45,045 nucleotides of DNA from an uncultured bacterium (GTDB lineage Bacteria > Bacteroidota > Ignavibacteria > UBA10030 > BY39), in the NCBI GenBank assembly GCA_937967455.1, contig CALCJK010000033.1:1-45045 (forward strand), in the 5' to 3' direction. Shown here piece by piece: positions 9,701-17,434 of the stretch (its first letter is position 1; the number at the start of each line of letters is the position of its first letter). A program made the position numbers and the translations under genes. The notes below the pieces were generated by a model. That model made no database searches and had not been told where the DNA came from. It was given only the letters and a program-made list of their open reading frames with translations.

Positions 9701-9747
9701 GAATATAAGACAATAAATAAAAACAAATTTGATATAATCTTATTCAA
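6718..9747 (-). CDS. Exported giant tetratricopeptide-repeat protein
   Basis: A 1009-residue protein made almost entirely of TPR units after a signal peptide (about residues 1-20). Repeats follow the W/Y-x-L-G-x-A pattern, for example YHWLGxA-like units such as KAYYQIGMIRFRAGQYPEA and ARYNLGVALLNQKDLENA; about twenty or more helical pairs fit. TPR arrays act as protein-binding scaffolds, and CpoB/YbgF, a small TPR protein, is the standard last gene of Tol-Pal operons, so this looks like a greatly enlarged periplasmic counterpart placed first. The start is TTG: the nearby upstream ATG (complement of 9758-9760) hits a stop after three codons, and only the TTG gives a signal peptide. A GGTG sequence precedes it. 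A promoter candidate lies at 9788-9816. Confidence 0.82.
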   Translation of the reverse strand: MNKIISNLFLFIVLYSQVFSQHPLLEEKKKNLNPLQESRELINNGMYQKAQWLLEDFLHNSGESENKFEGHYLLVLSFVAQKKYEDAYFASKELLKLSFPEFYAIRLVYFNAISAFYTERYAPAIESLQKLLQQTEDNVLKFNAYYWLAASYFRSNYITQAEEYITLANQNFDSTSYDFIFEPVGKDDVLFLWVEILEKKGDIKQAITKLEQFIVDFEKSSLFVDAKLKLAINLMQIGKYGSALNHLNSVQPSKSTHKSIWLFSKAEAEYALSDYESASKDYKLFLNNFPAGKLTRKAKYGLAWSYLKLNDYNNSVKYFRQVLESNDSLTESSLFQIGLILSLMDSSAAAVTTFEELIEKFPYGHYSDKAYYQIGMIRFRAGQYPEARRSFQIAARLFPDSEIRADSYRMLGELSLIVGDLSNAQFAFSQVQKFSRSDTLTAIAIFQEGVALYQLGRFRSSSEKFSEYLKKFKNHSKYAEGYFWLAEALYQDAKYGESESAYLNAIKHLKHDNPKRISALYGLAWSLFEQKKFRQAITAFDNFILESPNAAEKLEASLRKADCYFYLRDFENATKIYASLSEDKKNQKFAEYAAFQLALTYIQRGEINRGIEHLRNFLNKFPGSIYSEVVRFNIAWAYFTNEQYKKAIDEFNAFISEYPESQLMPRVLLNKGDAFYNLSEFDSAIVYYKNLIEQFPTSLLRSDAINGLQFAYQAQGRSSEAITVIEELINKQSFDTANEDLLVKKADILFEQGNFGQAANEYLKIIGLQTSELIQAKSLYQLGRCFEYENNPQKAVEYFNLVLNKYPASDYAPQAAMSIAHLLQKQKKYKEAIDYLKLFDVNYANSSLVWEARYNLGVALLNQKDLENAKKQFDKVITLAPSNEVFAYRSRLQIARMLQNRKLYHISNDTLTVIINNLSDDIAAEALLLMGENYLLLKDPKSALEAFNQVIEAFANYPLLVERALLGSGECYERLKDRNQARRVYQQIIQNPIDPVVKKDAEDRLRRLK

Positions 9748-9787
9748 TCTATCGCACCATTTATTTATGATTTTTGTAACTTAATGT

Positions 9788-9816
9788 AATATAATATATT
9801 ACAAGCAGAATTTCAA
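9788..9816 (-). promoter_or_regulatory. Candidate promoter of the Tol-Pal-like operon
   Basis: On the minus strand TTGAAA (9811-9816) and TATATT (9788-9793) are separated by exactly 17 bases, about 40 bases before the TTG start of the TPR gene. The surrounding 100 bases between nadA and the TPR gene contain nothing else recognisable. AT-richness makes chance matches possible. Confidence 0.5.
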
Positions 9817-9850
9817 GTAAAACATTAAAATTGGATTTTATAAAGTAGGT

Positions 9851-10804
9851 TTAATTACTTAATTCCAGCATTTTCTGGATAGGAATGAGAGCTTTTAATC
9901 TTATATCTTCAGGAATTAAGATTTCTGGGGATTGATTTTTCATGCAGAGATAAAGTTTTTCAAGTGTATTTAATTTCATATATGGACATTCGTTACAGGA
10001 GCAGGCTTCATCATTTTTGGGTGCAGGTATGAATATTTTATCAGGGCAAGCTTTTTGCATTTGATGAATAATTCCGACTTCTGTTGCAACAATAAATTCT
10101 TTTTCTGGACTGTCTTTTACAAAATTTAAAAGTCCACTGGTTGATGCAATATAATCAGCTTCATTTAATAATGGTTCTTCGCATTCAGGATGGGCAATTA
10201 ATTTTGCATTTGGGTAATTAAGCTTTAATTCAATAATTTTCCTTTGATTAAATGTTTCGTGTACTATACAACTACCCTGCCAGAGTAACATATCTCTACC
10301 AGTTTTTTTAATTAAGTACTTTCCAAGATTTTTATCTGGTGCAAACAGAATTGGTTTATCCTCAGGAATTTTTCTGATTATTTTTTCGGCGCTGCTTGAG
10401 GTACAAATTATATCGCTCAATGCTTTAACTTCTGCTGAAGAATTTATATAAGTGATAGCTATGTGATTGGGATGAGCTTCACGAAATTCCTTAAATGCAT
10501 CTGCTGGACAGCCTTCAGCTAAAGAACAACCTGCTTCAAGATCTGGCAAAAGTACTTGTTTATCAGGGCTCAATATCTTGGCTGTTTCAGCCATAAAATG
10601 TACACCTGCGAAAACAATAACATCCGCATCTGTGGATGCTGCTTTGCGGGATAATTCCAAACTATCACCAACAAAATCGGCAATATCCTGAATCTCAGAA
10701 TATTGATAATAATGAGCCAGAATTACAGCATTAAGTTCCTTTTTCAACTTCAAGATTTCTATTTCTAAATCTACAGGTATTTTTTCTTCAACTGGTATAA
10801 TCAT
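9851..10804 (-). CDS. nadA: Quinolinate synthase
   Basis: A 317-residue NadA, the [4Fe-4S] enzyme that condenses iminoaspartate with dihydroxyacetone phosphate to quinolinate in de novo NAD synthesis. Recognised by [20 protein letters not shown], the [12 protein letters not shown] motif, WQGSCIVHE and the C-terminal CSCNECPYM. Cluster ligands are expected at C93, C179 and a cysteine of the 268-273 group; the clustered cysteines match the type with a CxxC redox pair. Length is typical. nadB and nadC are not in the window. It follows the small membrane protein by 60 bases; a TTGTTA-N16-TATAAA arrangement just upstream (10811-10838) might be its own promoter, but would leave almost no leader. 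Confidence 0.96.
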   Translation of the reverse strand: MIIPVEEKIPVDLEIEILKLKKELNAVILAHYYQYSEIQDIADFVGDSLELSRKAASTDADVIVFAGVHFMAETAKILSPDKQVLLPDLEAGCSLAEGCPADAFKEFREAHPNHIAITYINSSAEVKALSDIICTSSSAEKIIRKIPEDKPILFAPDKNLGKYLIKKTGRDMLLWQGSCIVHETFNQRKIIELKLNYPNAKLIAHPECEEPLLNEADYIASTSGLLNFVKDSPEKEFIVATEVGIIHQMQKACPDKIFIPAPKNDEACSCNECPYMKLNTLEKLYLCMKNQSPEILIPEDIRLKALIPIQKMLELSN

Positions 10805-10864
10805 AATGAATTTATATTAATTTCATTGATATTAACAACATGAGAGGGATATCAGTTCAAGTAG

Positions 10865-11032
10865 TTATTCATCTTCTTTTTTATTGGTAATATCTTCAAA
10901 ATCTGCCTCCTCGATATGATCAAATTTGTTTTTATTGATTGGAGATTGTTTTTTTGTTATAATTATTTTTAGATTTTTTAGCACTTTCCAGATAAGATAG
11001 ATGGCAATTAAAATTAATATAAAACGTAACAT
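10865..11032 (-). CDS. Small membrane protein, 55 residues
   Basis: A 55-codon gene starting with ATG two bases after the stop of the deoxynucleoside kinase gene. The first about 18 residues (MLRFILILIAIYLIWKVL) form one hydrophobic helix; a basic stretch (KNLKIIITKK) follows and the tail is acidic (EEADFEDITNKKEDE). This suggests a single-pass protein with a cytoplasmic charged tail by the positive-inside rule. No family is recognised with confidence. Evidence that it is real: the spacing to the upstream gene, the clean helix-then-charge design, and its filling most of an otherwise gene-free gap before nadA. Translation is probably coupled to the kinase, as no good Shine-Dalgarno sequence is seen. 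Confidence 0.7.
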   Translation of the reverse strand: MLRFILILIAIYLIWKVLKNLKIIITKKQSPINKNKFDHIEEADFEDITNKKEDE

Positions 11033-11034
11033 AA

Positions 11035-11712
11035 TTATTGATTCCCATTATCTGGGGGGTTGTAGTACTCGACAGGTGGTTTATCAGGACGCAAGATTTC
11101 TATTAATAGATTTTCGAAATCTTTTTCTTTATTTATAAAATCTATTTTCGTAGCATTAACAATCAATAAAGGAGCGTCTTTATATCGGAAAAAGAAATAA
11201 TTATATGCTTCGTTTAAGTCTCTGATGTATTCTTCTGAAATATTTTTTTCAATTGGTCTATTTCTTTTTTTTATATTAGACATTAATCTTTCTACACTCG
11301 ATTGTAAATAAACCACAAGATCAGGTGCAGGTATTTTATGTTCCATATTTCCAATTAATACTTCATAAAGTTTTAATTCATCATCTGCGAGATTAAGGTA
11401 AGCAAATATTTTATCCTTTTCGAAAATATAGTCAGTTATAAGGAAACGATGAAATAAATCTGCTTGTGTGAGTTCTTGTTGCTGCTTAAATCTGCTAAGC
11501 AGAAAAAATATCTGTGTTTGAAATGCGTAATGAATTGGGTCTTCATAAAATTTTTGAAGGAAAGGATTTTCCTCAAATTTTTCCAGTACAACTTTAGCAT
11601 CTAAAATTGTTCCTAATTTTTGAGCGAGACTTGTTTTACCAGCACCTATTACTCCTTCAATTGCTATATATCGAATGTTTGTATTTTCAATTAAAGATTT
11701 TAAGTCGCGCAA
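11035..11712 (-). CDS. Deoxynucleoside kinase
   Basis: A 225-residue kinase of the dCK/dGK/dAK family that phosphorylates deoxynucleosides in salvage. The P-loop is GVIGAGKTS (residues 19-27). A middle region ITDYIFEKDKIFAYLNL corresponds to the substrate-binding/lid helix, and VVYLQSSVERLMSNIKKRNR matches the family's LID motif with its arginines. The usual ERS/DRY arginine triplet is replaced by the DYIFEKDK form. The start is TTG, chosen because AGAGGTG lies five bases upstream and the protein then begins just before the P-loop strand. It follows folK by 10 bases. Base specificity (deoxyadenosine, deoxyguanosine or pyrimidine) cannot be told from sequence. Confidence 0.88.
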   Translation of the reverse strand: MRDLKSLIENTNIRYIAIEGVIGAGKTSLAQKLGTILDAKVVLEKFEENPFLQKFYEDPIHYAFQTQIFFLLSRFKQQQELTQADLFHRFLITDYIFEKDKIFAYLNLADDELKLYEVLIGNMEHKIPAPDLVVYLQSSVERLMSNIKKRNRPIEKNISEEYIRDLNEAYNYFFFRYKDAPLLIVNATKIDFINKEKDFENLLIEILRPDKPPVEYYNPPDNGNQ

Positions 11713-11722
11713 TTTTTCACCT

Positions 11723-12232
11723 CTACTTTTTTATATTATCGGTTTTAAGTGTGTAAACTGTTCTCATAACGAGACTTTTATCTCTACAATGTCGAAGCAG
11801 GGAAATCATTGTTTTACCAAGTATAGGATGCACAGCCAGAGGCGCAATTTCACTGATTGGTTCAAGCACAAACCTTCTTCTCTCAAGCTCCGGATGTGGG
11901 ACAGCAAGTGTATTTGTTTCGTATGACCAACCATGATATAGCAAAATGTCTATATCAATAGTTCTGGCTTGCATATGTGTATATTTTTTTCTACCTAATT
12001 TTGTTTCTATTTGTTTAAGTTTATTCAATAATTCAAGTGGATAGAGATCAGTTTCGATTTCAACAACTGAGTTATAGAATCGATCCTGATTTTGAACTCC
12101 CCAGGGTTCAGTCTCATATACTGAGGAAACATTCAAAATTTTAACGAACTTTTCCAATTCACTTATAGCTTTTTTTAAGTTGTTTAGCCTATCCCCAACA
12201 TTTGATCCTAAACCCAGATATACACGGAACAT
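11723..12232 (-). CDS. folK: 6-hydroxymethyl-7,8-dihydropterin pyrophosphokinase
   Basis: A 169-residue HPPK, which transfers pyrophosphate from ATP to hydroxymethyldihydropterin in folate synthesis. It starts with YLGLGSNVGDR, has SSVYETEPWG and the family signature ARTIDIDILLY, then PHPELERRRFVLEPISEIAP. Length is normal. It starts two bases after folB, the preceding step of the same pathway, so the two are clearly co-transcribed. Confidence 0.97.
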   Translation of the reverse strand: MFRVYLGLGSNVGDRLNNLKKAISELEKFVKILNVSSVYETEPWGVQNQDRFYNSVVEIETDLYPLELLNKLKQIETKLGRKKYTHMQARTIDIDILLYHGWSYETNTLAVPHPELERRRFVLEPISEIAPLAVHPILGKTMISLLRHCRDKSLVMRTVYTLKTDNIKK

Positions 12233-12234
12233 AT

Positions 12235-12606
12235 TTAAGATCTTCTATTACGTGATACTTCAACTTCTATATAATCCACAACACCTTTTACAGGGGGATG
12301 AGGCTTACGAAGTTTAACTAAAATAAATTTCACTTCTGAAAAGACATTTAGTATTTCATTAGCAATATGATCTGCTAATTTTTCCAGTAAAAAATATTTT
12401 TTTTCACTAACAAGGTTTTTAAGAAGAGAATATACCTTCTCATAATCTATTGTATCTACCAATCTGTCGGTCGTAATTGCTTTTTTGAAGTCGGTATGAA
12501 TTTCCAGATCCACTTCAAATTTTCCACCTAATTTTTGCTCATCTACATCCGCACCATGATAAGCGTAAAATACAGCATTTTTTATTCTAATAATATCCGT
12601 ATCCAC
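12235..12606 (-). CDS. folB: Dihydroneopterin aldolase
   Basis: A 123-residue FolB, which cleaves 7,8-dihydroneopterin to hydroxymethyldihydropterin and glycolaldehyde. Family features visible are IIRIKNAVFYAYHGADVDEQ with the substrate-binding stretch YAYHG, VDTIDYEKVYSLL, and LEKLADHIANEIL, with the typical ending LRKPHPPVKGVVDYIEVEV. The start codon is GTG; no ATG lies in frame upstream near it and no clear Shine-Dalgarno sequence precedes it. It follows glnS by 48 bases and is followed two bases later by folK. Confidence 0.96.
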   Translation of the reverse strand: MDTDIIRIKNAVFYAYHGADVDEQKLGGKFEVDLEIHTDFKKAITTDRLVDTIDYEKVYSLLKNLVSEKKYFLLEKLADHIANEILNVFSEVKFILVKLRKPHPPVKGVVDYIEVEVSRNRRS

Positions 12607-12654
12607 AATTTTTTGAATTTGTTTTCAAAAATATATCATTTTTATATGTAAGAA

Positions 12655-14346
12655 TCAAGGATTTTCCTGAATACTCTTTTCAATCTTTGCCCAGGTATCC
12701 CGAAGAGTTACAGTCCTGTTAAATACTATATGATCCGACTTAGAATCATAATCCACACAAAAATAACCAAGCCTTTCGAATTGATATCGATCCTGTGGCT
12801 TTACGTGCTTCAAAGAAGATTCAAGCTTACAATCTTGAAGTATTTCAAGTGAATTTGGATTAATATACTCTTTCCAGTTTTCACCAGATGGGTCCTCAAC
12901 CATAAACAATCTATCATAAAGGCGCACTTCCGCATCTATTGCATGCTTAGCCGAAACCCAATGGATTGTAGCTTTAACTTTTTTCTGACTTTTTGATTCA
13001 CCACTTCGAGTTTCTGGATCATATGTACAATGCAATTCAGTAACTTCTCCAGTTACAGGATCTTTGACTACATTCACACATTTTATTATGTAGGCATATC
13101 GTAACCGTACTTCATTACCTGGATAAAGTCGATAATATTTCTTTGGTGGAATTTCTCTAAAATCATCTCTCTCGATAAATACTTCTCTTGAAAACGGAAT
13201 TTTTCTTGTTCCCATCGACGGATCTTCTGGATTGTTAATAGCATCCATTTCTTCAACCCGATCCTCAGGATAGTTAATTATTACAACTTTCAATGGTCGG
13301 AGAACAGCCATTGCACGAGGTGCTCTTTTGTTTAAATCATCTCTCAACGAATCTTCAAGTAATGCCACATCTATCATATTTTCTCTTTTAGCCACTCCAA
13401 CTCTATCTGCGAAATATCTTATTGATTCAGGAGTATAACCACGACGCCTTAAACCCGATATTGTAGGCATCCTTGGATCATCCCATCCATTTACATAGCC
13501 TTCTTCAACAAGTTGAAGTAATCGCCTTTTACTCATTACTGTATAACTTAAATTAAGACGAGCAAATTCAATCTGACGAGGATGATATACACCTAACTGA
13601 TCCAGAAACCAATCATAAAGAGGACGATGATCTTCAAACTCAAGTGTACAGATAGAATGAGTTATTCGCTCAATTGAATCACACAGCCCATGTGCCCAAT
13701 CATACATTGGATATATACACCATTTATCTCCAGTTCTATGATGCGTTGCTTTTAGAATCCTATACATCACCGGATCACGCATATTCAGGTTTGGTGACGA
13801 CATATCAATTTTTGCCCTTAATGTTTTTGAGCCATCGGGAAATTCACCCTTTCTCATTCTTTCAAATAAATCTAAATTTTCTTCAATTGTCCGATTACGG
13901 TATGGACTCTCCTTACCGGGTTCGGTTAGCGTGCCTCGATATTCTCTAATTTCATCAGCAGTTAGATCACATACATATGCTTTACCCATTTTTATCAATT
14001 GAACAGCATAATCATAAAGTTGCTCAAAATAATCTGAAGCATAGTATTCACGGTCTTCCCAATCAAAACCCAACCAACGCACATCTTCTTTTATCGATTC
14101 AACATATTCGATGTCCTCTTTACTTGGGTTTGTATCATCAAAACGCAAATTGCATAACCCGTTATAATCTTTCGCGATACCAAAATTCAGACAAATAGAC
14201 TTTGCATGACCAATGTGAAGATACCCATTGGGTTCAGGAGGGAATCGAGTATGAACTCTTCCACCATATTTACCTGTTCGTATATCTTCATCAATAATTT
14301 CACGAATAAAATTTGATTTGGATGTTGTATTATTATTCCCTTGCAT
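12655..14346 (-). CDS. glnS: Glutaminyl-tRNA synthetase
   Basis: A 563-residue class I synthetase charging tRNA-Gln with glutamine. The HIGH motif is at 44-47 within [15 protein letters not shown], and the KMSKS equivalent is VMSKRRL (about 270). GlnRS-type features include [27 protein letters not shown] and a two-barrel anticodon-binding C-terminus ending VTLRDTW. Length is typical. The start codon lies inside the end of gltX, a 14-base overlap in another frame, so translation is probably coupled. Many bacteria lack GlnRS and use GatCAB, so its presence implies direct glutaminylation in this organism. Confidence 0.97.
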   Translation of the reverse strand: MQGNNNTTSKSNFIREIIDEDIRTGKYGGRVHTRFPPEPNGYLHIGHAKSICLNFGIAKDYNGLCNLRFDDTNPSKEDIEYVESIKEDVRWLGFDWEDREYYASDYFEQLYDYAVQLIKMGKAYVCDLTADEIREYRGTLTEPGKESPYRNRTIEENLDLFERMRKGEFPDGSKTLRAKIDMSSPNLNMRDPVMYRILKATHHRTGDKWCIYPMYDWAHGLCDSIERITHSICTLEFEDHRPLYDWFLDQLGVYHPRQIEFARLNLSYTVMSKRRLLQLVEEGYVNGWDDPRMPTISGLRRRGYTPESIRYFADRVGVAKRENMIDVALLEDSLRDDLNKRAPRAMAVLRPLKVVIINYPEDRVEEMDAINNPEDPSMGTRKIPFSREVFIERDDFREIPPKKYYRLYPGNEVRLRYAYIIKCVNVVKDPVTGEVTELHCTYDPETRSGESKSQKKVKATIHWVSAKHAIDAEVRLYDRLFMVEDPSGENWKEYINPNSLEILQDCKLESSLKHVKPQDRYQFERLGYFCVDYDSKSDHIVFNRTVTLRDTWAKIEKSIQENP

Positions 14347-15805
14347 ATTGTATCTTAATATTTTTTATTGCTTGTTGAATTCTATTAATTACTTCTTCTT
14401 TCCCTAAAATATCCAATATATCATATAAACCAGGACCTTCGCCTACTCCTGAAACTGCAAGTCGTACTGCATGAATAATTTTTCCACGACCTACACCCAG
14501 AGCTTCTGCGGTTTGATTTAATGCGCTTTCAAAATCATTCTTTACCGGATTCTCTAATTTTGAGAATGCTTCCACCAATTTATCTAACCAGATAGGTGTT
14601 TCTGATTTCCAATGTTTAGACAAATAATTGGGATCGTAAGAAGATGGTGGTTCAAAAAAATATGGACTTTTTTCTAAAATTCCAGCAAGGTAGTTTATCC
14701 GCTCACGCATTGCATGGATTACTTTTTCAAGATATTTATCGGAAAATAATTGATCCTTATACTTTGATCTGGAAATTATTTCTTTTAAAATTGGTAGCAT
14801 TTCTTTTTCTGTTTTTTTATGAATATGCTGAAGGTTAATCCAGTTTAACTTATCGATATTAAAAACTGCACCTGATTTCCCAACTCTTTCAATTGAAAAC
14901 TCTTGAATTAATTCCTCAAGTGTGAATATTTCTCTTTCGTCACCTGGATTCCAACCGAGTAATGCTATAAAATTAATTAAACCCTCTTTCAGGTATCCTT
15001 TGGCTCTGTAGTCTTCTACAGCAACATCTCCCTGACGTTTCGAGAGTTTAGTCTTGTCGGTATTTAAGAGTAGTGGGAGGTGTGCTAAGGCTGGGATTTC
15101 CCAACCGAAGTATGAATATAATAAAATATGTTTTGGGACGCTTGGTAACCATTCTTCACCACGAATTACATGTGTTACCTTCATAAGATGATCATCGACC
15201 ACATTAGCGAGGTGGTAAGTAGGATAACCATCAGATTTTATAAGAACCTGATCATCAATAAGCTGGCTGGAAATTTCAACATCTTTCCTGATCAGATCAT
15301 AAAACTTTATAGTTGTGTTATCAGGTACTTTCATTCTAATTACATAAGGAGTATTTGATTTTAATTTTTGTTCAATTTCCGAGCTTGACAGATTAAGGCA
15401 GAAGCGGTCATATTTAGCGAATTCGCCTTTTTGTTCGAGTTCCTGTCGCATTTGTTCTAATCTTTCCGGTGTACAGAAGCAATAATATGCCTTTTTTTCT
15501 TCGACGAGTTGCTTGGCGTATTTACGATATATATCTAGTCGCTGGGATTGTACATAAGGTCCATATTCACCGCCTTTGCCAGGTCCTTCATCATAATCCA
15601 AACCAGCCCATTTTAGTGTTTCGATGAGATTTTCGACAGCACCTTCGACATAACGGCTTCTATCAGTATCTTCAATTCTCAATATAAAAACGCCGTTATT
15701 TTGTCTGGCAAAGAGATAATTATAAAGGGCTGTACGGAGCCCCCCTACATGCAAGTAGCCTGTAGGACTTGGAGCGAAACGGACACGTATTTGTTCAGAA
15801 ATCAT
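14333..15805 (-). CDS. gltX: Glutamyl-tRNA synthetase
   Basis: A 490-residue bacterial GluRS. The HIGH-type motif is HVGG at 19-22 ([19 protein letters not shown]), KLSKRQGD (about 250) is the KMSKS loop, and an all-helical anticodon-binding domain follows. It is the first gene after tRNA-Ser(GCT) and overlaps glnS by 14 bases. Having both enzymes suggests this GluRS is of the discriminating type, charging only tRNA-Glu; that is inference from the partner gene. A promoter candidate lies at 15836-15864. Confidence 0.97.
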   Translation of the reverse strand: MISEQIRVRFAPSPTGYLHVGGLRTALYNYLFARQNNGVFILRIEDTDRSRYVEGAVENLIETLKWAGLDYDEGPGKGGEYGPYVQSQRLDIYRKYAKQLVEEKKAYYCFCTPERLEQMRQELEQKGEFAKYDRFCLNLSSSEIEQKLKSNTPYVIRMKVPDNTTIKFYDLIRKDVEISSQLIDDQVLIKSDGYPTYHLANVVDDHLMKVTHVIRGEEWLPSVPKHILLYSYFGWEIPALAHLPLLLNTDKTKLSKRQGDVAVEDYRAKGYLKEGLINFIALLGWNPGDEREIFTLEELIQEFSIERVGKSGAVFNIDKLNWINLQHIHKKTEKEMLPILKEIISRSKYKDQLFSDKYLEKVIHAMRERINYLAGILEKSPYFFEPPSSYDPNYLSKHWKSETPIWLDKLVEAFSKLENPVKNDFESALNQTAEALGVGRGKIIHAVRLAVSGVGEGPGLYDILDILGKEEVINRIQQAIKNIKIQYARE

Positions 15806-15835
15806 AAATTATTAAAGCAAATTTAAATTTTAGAA

Positions 15836-15864
15836 AAAATAAGAATAAGTTGTGAGTTATGCAA
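15836..15864 (-). promoter_or_regulatory. Candidate promoter of gltX-glnS
   Basis: On the minus strand TTGCAT (15859-15864) and TATTTT (15836-15841) are 17 bases apart, placing a transcription start near 15828, about 23 bases before the gltX ATG. It lies between the tRNA-Ser gene and gltX; readthrough from the tRNA is an alternative source of transcript. Confidence 0.4.
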
Positions 15865-15897
15865 AAATTAGAGAAAGAGGGGTTTTTGAGTTGTGGG

Positions 15898-15987
15898 CGG
15901 AGAGGGAGAGATTCGAACTCTCGATAGCAGTTTACCCGCTATGACGGTTTAGCAAACCGTTGCCTTCAGCCACTCGGCCACCTCTCC
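15898..15987 (-). tRNA. tRNA-Ser (anticodon GCT)
   Basis: A 90-base cloverleaf on the minus strand. The acceptor stem is GGAGAGG/CCTCTCC, the discriminator G as in serine tRNAs, the anticodon loop TTTGCTAA gives GCT, there is a long variable arm, and the T-arm is GAGAGTTCGAATCTC. The 3' CCA is not encoded. It reads AGC/AGU codons. Confidence 0.97.
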
Positions 15988-16026
15988 TTGAAATAAAAAT
16001 AAAATTTCTATTTTCAAAGTCACTAA

Positions 16027-16054
16027 AATATATGAAAACAAAGCTTAATATCAA
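16027..16054 (-). promoter_or_regulatory. Candidate promoter of tRNA-Ser(GCT)
   Basis: On the minus strand TTGATA (16049-16054) and TATATT (16027-16032) are 16 bases apart, about 40 bases upstream of the tRNA 5' end and just after the purine permease stop. Confidence 0.45.
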
Positions 16055-16061
16055 AATAATT

Positions 16062-17366
16062 TTAATAAGGATAAAATATGAAAAACAAAAGAGATAATAC
16101 AAACAATATCCACATACCAATATGCACCTCTTTAAACCTTCCAGAAAATATCTTCAAGATTGGATATGCTACAAATCCAGCTGTCATTCCAATACCAATA
16201 TTGTAAGTAAACGACATTAAAATAATAATCAAAAATGAAGGTACAAACTCAGTAAAATCATTTAAGTTTAAATTCACAATTGGGGATATCATCAACATAC
16301 CAACAATGATGAGAGCAGGACCATATGCAAATGGAGGAACAATCGCAAATAAAGGACTGAAGAATAAAGCCAACAAAAATAAAAAAGCTGTTACAACCGC
16401 AGTCAAACCAGAACGCCCACCTGATTCGATTCCTGCTGCTGATTCAATATATGTTCCTGTAGTTGTGGTTCCAAGTAATGCACCAACAACAGTTGCAAGC
16501 GCATCACAAAGCATAGGTTTTTCAATTTCGGGTAATTCCCCTCGCTCATCTAATAAACCTGCTTTTAAAGAAACACCTAAAAGTGTTCCCATAGTATCCA
16601 CAAAATCCATTATAAAGACTGTTAATATAACAGAAAAGAAACCCCAGCTTAAAGCTCCAACAATATCAAGTTTCAAAAATGTTTCAGAAATATCAGGTGG
16701 CATACTTATAAAATTATCTGGCAGCCTCACTACGCCAATAATTGCAGCAACAAATGTGATCGACAAAATTCCAATTAATATTGCACCTTTGATTTTTCTA
16801 TACAAAAAAAACGAAATCAGCAGAAAACCCACTATCGCCAGGATAACTTGTAAATCTGTTAAATTCCCAACATGAACTGGTGCACCGGGAACACCCAATT
16901 TCACAATTCCCGATTCGTTTAATCCAATAAATGTCAGAAAAAGTCCAATACCAACAGCGAATGCAATTTTTAAGTTTTCAGGTATTGCACTTGCAAGCCA
17001 GCTACGAATTTTTAAAATTGTGATCAAAGTAAAAAGGACTCCACCAATAAATATTGCACCTAAAGCAGTTTGCCAGCTATAACCTAATACTTTTACAACT
17101 GTGTATGCAATGAACGCATTTTCTCCCATATATGGCGCAATTGCAAAAGGCCTTCTGGCGTATAATCCCATAAGAATTGTCCCAAAGAATGCACTCAGAA
17201 TTGTGGCAGTCATTGATGCGCCAAATGGCATACCTGCAGCTTCAAGAATCTTTGGATTCACAATGATAATGTATGACATTGTGATAAAAGTTGTTGCACC
17301 GGCAATTACCTCCTGTTTAACATTGGTCCCAAGCTCTTGTAATTTAAAAAATCTGTTTAAAAACAT
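16062..17366 (-). CDS. NCS2-family purine permease (AzgA/PbuG type)
   Basis: A 434-residue integral membrane protein of the nucleobase:cation symporter-2 family, in the group transporting adenine, guanine or hypoxanthine. Visible signatures are EVIAGATTFITMSYIIIVNP near the N-terminus, GIGLFLTFIGL, and the diagnostic TYIESAAGIESGGRSGLTAV. About 13-14 hydrophobic segments fit the family. GGAG lies eight bases before the ATG. Its start is only about 20 bases beyond a strong hairpin terminator (17387-17421), leaving little space for a promoter. No purine-riboswitch core was recognised in the 68 bases upstream. The salvage gene upp is elsewhere in the window but not linked. Confidence 0.92.
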   Translation of the reverse strand: MFLNRFFKLQELGTNVKQEVIAGATTFITMSYIIIVNPKILEAAGMPFGASMTATILSAFFGTILMGLYARRPFAIAPYMGENAFIAYTVVKVLGYSWQTALGAIFIGGVLFTLITILKIRSWLASAIPENLKIAFAVGIGLFLTFIGLNESGIVKLGVPGAPVHVGNLTDLQVILAIVGFLLISFFLYRKIKGAILIGILSITFVAAIIGVVRLPDNFISMPPDISETFLKLDIVGALSWGFFSVILTVFIMDFVDTMGTLLGVSLKAGLLDERGELPEIEKPMLCDALATVVGALLGTTTTGTYIESAAGIESGGRSGLTAVVTAFLFLLALFFSPLFAIVPPFAYGPALIIVGMLMISPIVNLNLNDFTEFVPSFLIIILMSFTYNIGIGMTAGFVAYPILKIFSGRFKEVHIGMWILFVLSLLFFIFYPY

Positions 17367-17386
17367 TTGCTCGCTCCATAAATAAA

Positions 17387-17421
17387 AAAACCTCTTTGTA
17401 CTATATATACAAAGAGGTTTT
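17387..17421 (-). terminator. Strong hairpin terminator after the secretion locus, in front of the permease gene
   Basis: A perfect 14-bp inverted repeat (AAAACCTCTTTGTA / TACAAAGAGGTTTT) with a seven-base loop. On the minus strand it runs into TTTTTTTATTT, an ideal U-tract. It begins 14 bases after the propeller lipoprotein stop and ends 21 bases before the permease ATG. The plus-strand reading is also followed by TTTTAATTTT, so it may work both ways. Confidence 0.88.
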
Positions 17422-17434
17422 AATTTTAATCAAT

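Noticed and set aside
6718-9747. CRISPR-like or tandem DNA repeats suggested by the repetitive TPR protein
   Set aside because: The repeats are at protein level only; the underlying bases are divergent and no spaced identical DNA repeats were seen here or elsewhere in the window.
15932-16120. A 62-codon minus-strand frame covering tRNA-Ser(GCT) and the permease end
   Set aside because: It runs through the tRNA and overlaps the permease C-terminus in another frame; the hydrophobic translation arises from AT-rich spacer sequence.
16306-16875. A 189-codon open frame on the plus strand inside the purine permease gene
   Set aside because: It is exactly antisense to a well-conserved transporter, has a low-complexity composition rich in Ile, Pro, Lys, Val and Ser, and has no recognisable domain or ribosome site.
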